This document shows positions 39,421 to 49,753 of a stretch of DNA of 64,000 bases, piece by piece. Every line of letters starts with the position of its first letter. The first letter of the stretch is position 1. The stretch lies in assembly GCA_009823395.1 (NCBI GenBank), contig CM020510.1, positions 16,720,273 through 16,784,272 of the forward strand. The letters run 5' to 3'. The notes under the pieces are model-generated. The model was not told the DNA's origin and made no database searches. It worked only from the letters and a program-made list of their open reading frames with translations. This DNA is from Thamnaconus septentrionalis (lineage: Eukaryota > Chordata > Actinopteri > Tetraodontiformes > Monacanthidae). The position numbers and the translations under genes were made by a program.

Positions 39421-40251
39421 CAGGGGTGGGCAAACTGGTGGGGCCAGAGTGGGTTCTAAAATTTGACAGAAGGGCAGGAGCAGATGGATAGAGTGTTTTG
39501 TTGACCCACCTCATAGGAGCAGAAAATATATCAAGGGATATGTAGAAAACATGTGCTTTAAAGCCAATTGAAAATGAACCACAGCAAAGTTACAACAAAT
39601 TATGTGTCTTTGAAGCCCCACAACACGTAGCTCTTTATTGAAATGACTCTTAAAACACTGAAAAAATAGATGAAATACAGCTATTTTATGACTTCCTTGC
39701 AATTAATATCATTTCTTCAAGTTCGGCAGGCCAGATTTTTAAAAAAATGATTATTTATTTGCACCATAATACAGAGGCAATTAAAGTGCTGGAGAGGGAA
39801 AAAAAAAAAAAAAAAAAAACAAAAACAAAATGGACTTATTCAAGGAAACCTCCCCAAAAATAAAGATAAAATATCAAATAAAATAGAATGCTCCATCCAT
39901 CCATTTTCCATACCCGCTTCTTCTCAAGCTCAGAGTGACACCCTGGACAAGTGGCCAGTTCATTGCAGGGCCACATAGAGACAAACAACCATTCACACTC
40001 ACATGCACACCTACTGACAGATCAGAGTGTTCAATTGACCTCACATGCATGTTTTTGGACAGTGGGAGGAAGCCAGAGAACCCACACAGACACAGGGAGA
40101 ACATGCAAACTCCACACAGAAAGGCCCCAGGCCCGGAATTGAACCCACGACCTTCTCGCTGTGAGGCGGCAGCGCTAACCACTGCGCCACCGTGTCGCCC
40201 AGAATACTCAAAACTCAAATTAAAACACTCAAAATAGTTTGCCCATGCCTG
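39421..40251. mobile_element. hAT-like element, interrupted by a SINE, in the sptssb intron
   Basis: The ends CAGGGGTGGGCAAACT and AGTTTGCCCATGCCTG are inverted repeats of the same family as the element at 31,656-31,990. The flanks TGCTAGAA and TGCGAGAC match at 6 of 8 bases, consistent with an aged 8-bp duplication. The element is 831 bp, of which 307 bp is a later SINE. It ends 108 bases before the acceptor of the sptssb coding exon. Confidence 0.75.
39894..40200 (-). mobile_element. SINE (copy 3), minus orientation, nested in a hAT element
   Basis: Reads on the minus strand from GGGCGACACGGTGGCGCAG (at 40,200) through the A- and B-box region to a GGAT-type tail at 39,894. The flanks AGAATGCTC (39,885-39,893) and AGAATACTC (40,201-40,209) are a 9-bp target duplication with one mismatch. 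Confidence 0.88.
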
Positions 40252-40406
40252 TGCGAGACTCATGCGAGACGATTTAGCTCCTCACGGTAAATGAAACGCG
40301 GCTGCAGCTTCATGTGTTCACCCTGGCTGGATCCGTCCTTCACGCTGTCTCCTCCTCAGAGCCTGAATCAGACGAACTCGCCGTCCACATCCGTCCGACG
40401 TGCAAG

Positions 40407-40649
40407 ATGAGCATCAAGAACCTGCGGGAGTACCTGGCCTGGCTCTACTACCAGTACATGCTCATCACCTGCATCTACGTGCTGGAGCCGTGGGAGAAGT
40501 CCCTGTTCAACCTCGTCCTCTTCTCCGGCATCGCCATGGTCGTCTACACCGCGTACGTGTTCGTGCCCCTGCACGTGCGGCTGGCGCTGGAGTTTTTCTC
40601 CAGCATCTTCGGCGACCAGCCTCAAAGCGCCATGGCACTCATGAACTGA
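40407..40649 (+). CDS. sptssb: Serine palmitoyltransferase small subunit B
   Basis: An 80-residue protein encoded in one exon, matching SPTSSB (human 76 residues). It stimulates the SPTLC1/2/3 core enzyme of sphingolipid synthesis in the ER membrane and shifts acyl-CoA preference toward longer chains (family knowledge). Visible features are [12 protein letters not shown] near the N-terminus, the highly conserved [10 protein letters not shown] around residues 26-35, and a hydrophobic membrane segment ([20 protein letters not shown]) at about 37-56. The exon begins at 40,360 after CTCCTCAG. A frame running in from upstream starts in the intron, so I chose ATG 40,407, which gives the family length. 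A non-coding first exon near 38.2 kb is likely. The C-terminal tail (residues about 68-80) is slightly longer than in mammals. Confidence 0.95.
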   Translation: MSIKNLREYLAWLYYQYMLITCIYVLEPWEKSLFNLVLFSGIAMVVYTAYVFVPLHVRLALEFFSSIFGDQPQSAMALMN

Positions 40650-41187
40650 AAAGCGGCACCACTCTCGTCTCTGACGTCGCCTGGAACTGTTCGATGGAGC
40701 CATGTCTATTTTTTTTGTTCTTTTTACATCCCAACCCCTCCGCCTCCCCGGCTTGACCCCATGGTATTCCACACCCCACACCCACTTGCTTTCACACTTT
40801 TTAAGAATTGTTTTTTCTGTCTTGCTTATTTGTTTGTTTTTTTTTTTTTCGCCATGTGTCCTGTATTAGTGCACACTTTGCATGAGAGGAGCGGTCGTGG
40901 GCGGCTCCGCAACCGTGGGCGGTCTATTTGCATGCTTCCTTAAATACAACCCACTACTGCACCCTAATCTCTTTGTGATTAGGAACAGCAGATATTAGCT
41001 TTTTATTTGATTGCTCTCATAAAGTGAAGAGCCCTATTAGACTTTTTTAAGGCTACAAATGAGCCCGTATTTGCCACGATACGTTCTAGTCTCAATGAGA
41101 ATCCTTTCGTCTAAATTCATTGCACCAAGTGGTCTCTGACCCATGCACTATCAATCCCACTGGCCATTTCATTTTATCTTGCTGACA

Positions 41188-41193
41188 AATAAA
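41188..41193 (+). terminator. Possible sptssb polyadenylation signal
   Basis: AATAAA about 540 bases after the sptssb stop codon. Plausible for its 3' UTR, not proven. Confidence 0.4.
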
Positions 41194-44185
41194 GTGACCA
41201 CAGCCACCACAAGTGCAATTATACCGAGAAGTTACGGACGAGGCAGCGTCAGTCAGTGATAAGAGTGACTCACTCGTGTGTCTGTGGGTGCAGCGTAGAG
41301 TAAACATCATGTTTTTTTAATGAGGGTGGAAGGTGAAGGTTAGGGGTGGTTTTCATTTACCCATAGATATCAAAGGGATCGACATTGATAGACATTGGGA
41401 TAGACATTGATAGACATTGATATTCACCAGTCTGAGCTGGATGTTTTTGTGTTTTGCCATGATTTCGCTGTGAGCAATTCGTCACTTGAGTGTTGACACG
41501 TCGCCATGTCATCACCTGTTGTTTAACCACCGTCTGGAAAATGGGGAGTGAAAATCAGAGCCAACAGCTTGGCACTACATCGCTGATTTATGGTTTGCTG
41601 GCGGAACCAAGGTCACCTCTGTCAGTTGCCTCTCTGCGCTACGATGCTAAAGGGTGGGCTACGCTACACCGTTCACGTCACCCCGTTGCCAGGCCTTTGA
41701 AGGCCTGGGCTGTGCGATCAATCTGAATTTATCACAATCTGGGATCTGTCGCACAGCTGAGGAATGTACCCACCCCGCACTCACCGATTCCCCTGGTCAA
41801 AGTGAGCTATAAAGCAGGGTATAGCGGTGCGCCGGGAATGTGCCCATCCCTCCCAACGATTATTGGACTGATTGGATTGTCGGCAAGGCGTGCTCGGCGC
41901 TGAGCGTGAGCAAATATTGATACAAAAACACACCTTAAGATTTCAGGTTCAGTGTCGTTAAAGGATGCCGCTGAACTTCAAGTCAACAGCTGCAGCTGGT
42001 TGGCCTTAAAATGAAAGCAATAGTTAATCCAAACTGAGAATAAACGGGAGAGTGGGTCGTAAGAGGTTGTCCAAATCACATACTTCTGTACTAACAACAC
42101 AACATTCTGAGTGCATATGTGCGTAAATGGTTTTCATATTGAAAAGAGTGCAATGTAACATTCTCATATCAGAACCGTCAGAGTGTGCAATAGTTATCAC
42201 TTCACACAGTCAATGAACTGAGTAACTGTAGAAAGTCGTAACTGATGCTAAACTTCCTTGTATAGGTTTCACAATCAAGGAAATACTTTATTTTTACATT
42301 ATCCTCATTTTTGTCTTTACGTTTCCTTGCTTGTGAAATCTGTACGACGAAACTACAAAAAAAATCTCAATTTTCCCAGTTTCTCTGAAGACATGGCTTC
42401 CGACTGTCATTCCTCCTATGTAACAGGAACAAAAAATCAATTTGTTCTTTAAAAAATGTGAACTTGCACTGCTGCTGCTTTGCTTCAAAACCACACTATT
42501 GACATTGGAGGAAGTTAAAAAAAAAAATTCAGTCGATGAAAATACACGCATGGCCTGAGGGCGCGAGATCTTGCACGGCTTTGTGAGTCACACCCTCGGG
42601 TGCCTGAGAATTTGGCAGTAACGCCTAATGCTGAGATCTGCTAGTCCACAAATGTGCAAAGCAAACACATCCTAATCCTTTTATTGTACTGAAAAGGCCG
42701 CCAAACAATTGAATGACCCTTGCGGTAATTGCAGAGCGCAGGTATTGGACAACACTACAATTGTCACTTCAGCGCACCACGCAGCAAGTGCACTGTACGT
42801 TGGTAGGTATATACTAAGGGAGGTATGCGATTTGGGGCATGGCTGTATTGTGTTTTGTACCTTATGAGTGGAGCATTGCTTTAGTTTTGACCTCATGTTC
42901 CGCTGAGATTATTTGCGCTTTGGGACCATGGTTTGCTACTACATTCTAATTGTTATCTTTATTGTAACTTTATACAGAATTTTATATTTATATTCACACA
43001 AACACGTGGTAAATGCTTGGCTGGTTACAATGTCAATTACCAAACACTTCTGATTAATTTATACAGTACCTGTCTATTAAAAATGCTTTTGTATATCACT
43101 TCCTGTCTGTGACATTTCATTTCAGTCTTTGTCGGTCGAGTTTTCTACAGGCATATCCTAAGACAGGACTCTTAAAAGCTGCTCACCAAGATTTTTTAAT
43201 GCAATATTTACACATAATAGCTATATTACAAAATCAAAGTCACCCGAAGGCATGTTTTTTTTCGTTAGTTTTTTTTTTAGTCTGGTGTGCACAGAAACAA
43301 CACATGAAGCCCATTGGGCCTTTAGCTACGTACAGCGTGCTCCTTTGAAATGGAAGAATAAAAAGGGAAGAATAGAGGGCACAGAGGCTCCTGCGTCTCA
43401 GCGTATTCTTCTTCACACAAGTGACTCGGCCTCATAAGGCAACGTCGCGTGTTTTAACAGCAAAGCCGCCAAACCTGTTCTGCCTCGGCCGTGTTGGAAT
43501 GAAATACTCAGCAGTAACGTTTTGTACCTACATCAAGCCCTCAACAAGAGCCCGTAGCAAAAAACACAGATAGAAGAAAAGCTCCCTGAAAACTCCGCAG
43601 TTCACTGTTCCCCCTCTAGGACTCTGGATGAGGTTCCCACAAGCACCGATCGTTGGGTGTGAAGTGAAAAGTCTGCAACGCACACGCCTCATCATCCCTA
43701 AGGCGACGGTGCATTGGAGTGTTTTGGATGTGAGTTAAGCTGCGGTTGAAGGGCCGGACAGGCAGCAGTGTTTACACGGTGCAACTGGACACCCTCAACT
43801 TTTCTCCCCACCCCACCCTCCTCCTCGTCAGGAACACAACAGCCGCAACGCCCCTTCACCTCCGAACCGGCAAACTAAGAAGCTTCTGCAGTTCAACCGA
43901 GGCCAACTCCTTCCTCTCCTCCCCCTTTGTCTGCCAAGTTTGCTTATGGCCTCTGAGGAAGAGTCTTGTCTTTGCACTACACAATTTGGATCCCACGAGG
44001 GGGGGGGGATGTTGGTGTAGGGTTATCTCTAAAACGACCCGCTGTAAACACGCAGATCTTTAAGGGGGTTCAAGTGGAGGTGCGTCGTCGTCTCCGTTGT
44101 TTTTTCTTTTTCTGCTGTTGTTGTTTTGTACGGAAGCACATTGCTGCCAACTCGGAAAAAAAAAAACAGGGCTCAGTATCACGAT
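41194..44185. other. Non-coding spacer
   Basis: No gene recognised. A short tandem of TAGACATTGA units lies at about 41,380-41,430. Confidence 0.5.
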
Positions 44186-44386
44186 ATAACGTGGAACTAT
44201 CACGTCATTTCGTGAAACTTACGTTATAATGTGAAAAATATCATGGAAAAACATAACGTGAAACTATCACGTTATTTTGTGAAACTTATGCGATAATGCA
44301 AAAAGTATCACGGAAAAACATAATGTGAAACTATCACATTATTTTGTGAAACTTATAATGTGAAAAGTATCACGTCAAAACGTGTT
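44186..44386. repeat. 67-bp tandem repeat, three copies, with hairpin arms
   Basis: Units begin at 44,186, 44,253 and 44,320 (period 67). The middle unit carries ATAACGTGA-AACTA-TCACGTTAT, a perfect 9-bp inverted repeat around a 5-base loop. The third unit keeps complementarity by paired changes (ATAATGTGA and TCACATTAT), while the first has one mismatch. Confidence 0.85.
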
Positions 44387-46421
44387 TTAACCTTTTTTCT
44401 AGGATGGTAGTAATGCGCTTCCATGGTTTTGTTTGTCGTCTACGCGTTGCCGGTGAAAGAGAGCCAAGCGGAGGGGAGGAGGGAGTCCTAGCAACTGCAG
44501 CCGGCAGCGACACAATGGCACCGAGAGGAAAAACACTCACCGCCGGCACGGCAATACCCAATCGGGTTTCATTTTACTAGGAAACCCCAGAAAGGGCTTA
44601 AATATTAATATGGTTGCCAACGTCCTCCAGTCAATCACATTCAAGTTGTTCAGCTCAGTCACTCCAAGAGAGGCGGGCCTCTAATTATGAGTGACTCCAA
44701 GGCTGATGTCTGTTTTCATCATCTTTCTCCTGGCACATGGCAGTGAATTTCTAGTCACTGCACTGCATGCTGACAACCACCTCCAAACTTCTCCGTTGGT
44801 TCAGTGCGTTTGGGGTGACGAGTGATGCCATTTATTTATTTCACAGGTTTGTCTGAATGTTGCGCTGCAAACTTCAAAGGAGCAGGTGGTCGCACCCTTT
44901 GTTTTCTATGGCTGAATTGTGCCTTGTTAATTCCAAGTCAGAAATCCTCCTCTACTCAATGCAATCAGTCTTTTGCAGCAATGAGGTTGTGCTGATCGTG
45001 TGAGCGCTCTTTGCTTTCTGCCCGTTGTGTGATCCTTCTGGTGCGTGGCGTTGCCAAAAAGACACCTTTTTATAGGCCACCAGTTGGGACTGACGCTGAC
45101 AAGCTGCAGGTTTGCCCTCTAATTAATGATACGAGTTCAGCTGCTGTCAGTGTTAGGGACAGCTGCTTGATTTTAAAAACAAGAAGAACATTGATATGCT
45201 CTAAATCATTCAAAAACCTAACATCTGTTTATTTGGCAAATTACAAAGTTAATCAACTAAAAAAGTCCTTTGCATTCACTTCATTATACTTTCTTGTAGG
45301 GCATCTCACTGGGCTTCACTGACAAGTCAGAAAGCCCAGTGAACACCTTGAGACTTAATGTTTTTTGCACGTTTGCCTCATGACTTGAATAGGTTTTGAG
45401 TAACCGCTAAATAAATACCTAAATACCTAAAAATAGAATTTTTGATAGTATACATTTAAGACAAGCCTTGATATTATTATACATTGTGTTCTTTCTATTG
45501 GTTTGTGTTTTGTGTGAGTGTTTGCCCTGAGAGGCGTGTCTGTCTGTCCGTGTTTGCGCTTCGATCTCTGTTTATTCATCTACAGTGTTTTGGGTGGCCG
45601 CTTGTTCAATATACTCAAGCAGGCATTTTCAAATTGTTACACTTATGGCATTTTCATCAAAATATTATCTGCAATTTCACTTTGATCCCAACCCAGTAAT
45701 ATGTTAATAACTAAAAACATCTTCATTTCTGACGGCCAAGTTTTGATGCAAACTATGTATCCAAAACAAAATACTCTGAGTGTAAATTACCCACTGAGCA
45801 AACAAGAGACACTAACTTGGACACACAAATCAGGCAACAAACACAGTCCACATAATCTCATCTACAACAAACATCAGGACGACAATTTTATAATCTGAGG
45901 ATAAAATTATTTTTTTCTGTTTGCTTTCGGAATTTCTCGCCATCTTCTTAGCAGGGCTTCTGATCTGACAGAGATCTTCCTAGTTGCATTTGGAGTGATT
46001 GCATAACGATGACGGCGCTCTTTGTGGATTGGGGAGGAAAAGGAATTCAGCGAGTCACCCAGCCCAGGCCAATATCTTGGCTATGATCAGTCAATATGAG
46101 AGTAGGAGTGACTGGACACTGATAAGTGAGTCAAATAAGGCATAAAACCACTGCTGGAGATGAATCATGACTTAGTCAATAGACTTTCATTACAAAACAA
46201 ACAGACATTTACCCCCCAAAAACAAGCAAGTAAAATTACACTATCATTACAGAACTCTCCAGTATGATCAATACTTACACAGCATTTTTTTTTTTTTTAC
46301 ATTAAACTTTCAAACAAATTTGACATTACAATGTAACTTACATATGCTCGTGCACACGCTTCGGTCTTATCACTATGTCAAGAGCACTGTGTATAATACT
46401 TAAAGGGATCTTTTGGTTTTA
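44387..46421. other. Non-coding spacer
   Basis: No supported exon on either strand; AT-rich. Confidence 0.5.
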
Positions 46422-46436
46422 AATGGAATTAAACTA

Positions 46437-46774
46437 GGGCGACACGGTGGCGGAGTGGTTAGCGCTACTGCCTCACAGCAAGAAGGTCGTGGGTTCGATT
46501 CCGGGGCCCGGGCCTGGGAACTTTCTGTGTGGAGTTTGCATGTTCTCCCTGTGTCTGCGTGGGTTCTCTCCGGGTTCTCCGGCTTCCTCCCACAGTCCAA
46601 AAACATGCATGTGAGGTCAACTGAACACTCTATGTTTCTATGTGGCCCTGCGATGAACTGGCGACTGGTCCAGGGTGTACCCTGCCTTCGCCCTAAGACA
46701 GCTGGGATAGGCTCCAGCAGACCCCCGTGACCATGAATAGGAATAAGCTGGCATAGAAGATGAATGAATGAATG
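46437..46774 (+). mobile_element. SINE (copy 4)
   Basis: Starts GGGCGACACGGTGGCGGAG and ends in GAAT units. A perfect 15-bp target duplication, AATGGAATTAAACTA, lies at 46,422-46,436 and 46,775-46,789. Compared with copy 1 it lacks about 40 bases in the middle (between GAACACTCTA and TCTATGTGGCC). Short frames inside it are not genes. Confidence 0.92.
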
Positions 46775-46789
46775 AATGGAATTAAACTA

Positions 46790-49740
46790 AACTTTGCATG
46801 AACCTTAAATGCAAGTGTGTCACCTAGTGGTCATTTACAGGAACAGTCTACTACTGCTGTTCACTATTAACAAAAAACTTGTGATTTCTCACCAGCTTCG
46901 CAAAAGTAATGTTGACCTTAGTGTCAACAACCAGTTACAAGCTCGTGTAGTCACAAAATCATATGTGAGGAATATTTTACAGCTTTAAGTTGATTTAACA
47001 GGTAAAATAAATGTCTTTTTAGGTGCAGACAATTCTAAGGGCATCTGAAACAGATCCCTAACTTTCGAAAGACTTGTTTTGCGGGGAGTGATTGTCTACC
47101 ATGTCTCACTATTTGTCTGTACGTCCAGCGGATCTCTTGCCAAGGTCCTAACACACCGGGAGCGAAAAGGTCCTTAAAGGTCCTTAAAGGGCTGCTAATT
47201 CACACCAGATATCGCTTTTCTCTGAAATGATCTCACCACAAAAGGGAACAGCAAACAAGAAAGGCATGCGGGTGTGAAAAGTCACAGATTAGGAGAGTGT
47301 TGATGCCTTCATATCCCCTGTAAGCTCCATTCCATCCATCCAAGGCATCTGTGGTTCTCACTTTTCTTGGCTACACCTGTTGAGTAAGATAACTCTTCCC
47401 TATAACATTCACTTCAGAATCTCTGCGGCTGGGGGTAAAAAGGGGTAAATGAATAAAGGTAATAGCACCAGGCCGCTGCTGTTGTGTGTGGATGTTTCAG
47501 CAGGATAAAGCCCCTTGCCACACATCTAAGGCAAGTACATGAATTTAGATTTGCTCTGTTTTCTTGTGAATACAAAAAAACAAAGCAGCCAGGCAAGTAT
47601 GGACACAGCCGCAAGGAAAAAAAAATGTTTAGGCGTTATGCAAGAGGCTTGTTTGTTGTAAATTTAAAAATAATTTAAACACAAAAACAAATGTCTCATA
47701 TTTAGCAGCTTTCTCCTCAAGCCTATTAGCAGCCCTCTCTGTTTCCCAGGTTTCATTTCCCTCCTTCCTGCTCACTTATAGCTGGTCATTGATCCCTCTA
47801 AGGACATGAAGTCTTTGACAACTCGGGCATGTCCACAGCTCAACCATTCATTGTCACGGCCAAGTTGAGAGTTTCGGCCAGTCAGCTACCACAAAATCAT
47901 GGTTTTGCAAAGAAAGAAGAAAAAAAAAAGGGGAAAGAAAAAATGCTGCCTATCTTATTTCACCATAAGAATGATTCATTGTCCAGTTGCATGAGATGAA
48001 CTGTACTCAGCAAGTTTAACTTCCAGGAATATTGGCCAAAATACCCCCCACAGCACGAGGAGGTGTTTTCATTTATAAGCTCTTTTAAGATTTCAATTAT
48101 GAAAAATACATTTAATTGCTGCTAATCATGGTGCCATTCTTGAGCACCACAATAAAGAATCTTGATCTTGAAAATCCATTTTCTTGCTGTTTTATAACAG
48201 TCTGTCAGTGAACTCCCCAGAAATGAGAAAAGTCTCTCCTTTACTTCTTTTATTTCTTCCCCTTTGTAGAAAGTGCTAAAACACAGTTTGGGAAACCAGC
48301 CCTTTGTGATGAGATAAAGAGGGTCCGACACCTCTCCATGGTAAGTACAGGAGGCTGAAAGCAGAGGTCTAGACATACTTTTTTATCTACACATTTCAAA
48401 TTCAAAGCTTCACAGTGCACTACCTCAGCCTGCTATGAAAATAAGGATTTAAAAAGTGGAACCTTAAAATCTAGCATGATCTTGTGATGGAATGACTGAT
48501 GACCGTATCTATCAACAGCCCTCCAAGGCGCTGTGCGTTAGGAGCAGTTTGCAGCATCCTGCCCAAAACCTCTGCATTGTTGTTGTGCTCTGGCCTCTGT
48601 CAGAGAGCTCTCTTTGCCCGGCTTTGTCCATCGTAAGAGCCTCAGTCCGAGGCTAGATGTTGGAGGAGTGCCTCTCATATCGGGTGACCCAGTGCCCCAC
48701 GGCCTTTGCTCCTGGCCTAGCTCGCAGTGAGGGAGTGATCCTCGTGGGTGCTGTATCCCGTGTCACAAAAAGCACCTTTCTACACAGCAAGGGGCACACA
48801 CACTGCTTCTCCCTGGTTCAGCTCCCGCCAGTCCTAGTAGGATTTCAGACCTCCCCCTGTGCTTCCAGCAAACACCCCTATTGGTGATGTTCTTTGCCCG
48901 AGCCAGGCAGAGCGACCTGGGGGATCCGGTGCTGCTTCCAAAAGACTGCTGGACAAGATACTTTTGTGAGTGAGTCTATTAAACTAAAATTATGCATTTA
49001 GAACCTTATGTTATATATAAGTAATTAAGCATGTTGTCATTTCAAAATCCTTTTAAAAAATGTTGCATCATTTTTTAGAAGGATGTCTGTTTTTATGTTT
49101 ACATCTGCTAATTTCTGAATAAATATACATTAAAACTGTGATAGAATCTGCACAGCAAACTCGTCACAGTGTATGGGACTCAACAACAACGGTGTATTAT
49201 CAAAATTTTATAAAGTAGAAAAATAAATATAACATGCATAAAGCAAATGGCAATGGGCAAAGAGAATAACAGAATCACCGTTCAGCTAACAGACTTGGAA
49301 TTGAAACAGCTTGTGCCTCTTTAACTTCTTCTTAGCTCCCATATTATTCACTTTTCAAATATTTATATTTTCACTCCAGAATAAAACAGTCATGCATGAT
49401 CAAGTATATATGTATATTAAAAAAAATTGCTAGTCCCATGCTTACAATCTGGCACAGAAATGTTACAAATAAATAATGCTCTGATGCTTTGTTGTACCTT
49501 TTGCATGTCCTTCAAGACCTGGCTGAAGGTGATGTCACTTACCTTTGAGACGCACCGATGTCCAATATGTCATTAGTGATGACTTCCAGAAGTGTGTATT
49601 TTTTGAACACACTTTCTGAAAAGCAGAACGAGCAGCGAAAGTGAATTTTGCACAACACAAGACCAAATGATACGCAGTGCTGGCCAACACACAAAAAGAA
49701 GTGTCCTCTGTCTTAACTGTGTGAATGTATGTGTTCTCAG
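46790..49740. other. Spacer upstream of otol1
   Basis: No gene recognised. A less AT-rich island at about 48.5-48.95 kb stands out from its flanks but shows no domain or splice support. The otol1 promoter should lie at the right end. Confidence 0.5.
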
Positions 49741-49753
49741 AACCCAGTAAACC

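Noticed and set aside
39874..40263. 129-codon minus-strand frame
   Set aside because: Lies within the nested SINE and hAT ends; similar frames occur in the other SINE copies, so it is repeat translation.
40400..40756. 118-codon plus-strand frame overlapping sptssb
   Set aside because: It is the +1 shadow of the sptssb exon; the other frame matches the protein family.
44186..44386. CRISPR-like array
   Set aside because: Only three contiguous units without unique spacers, in a vertebrate genome; it is a tandem minisatellite.
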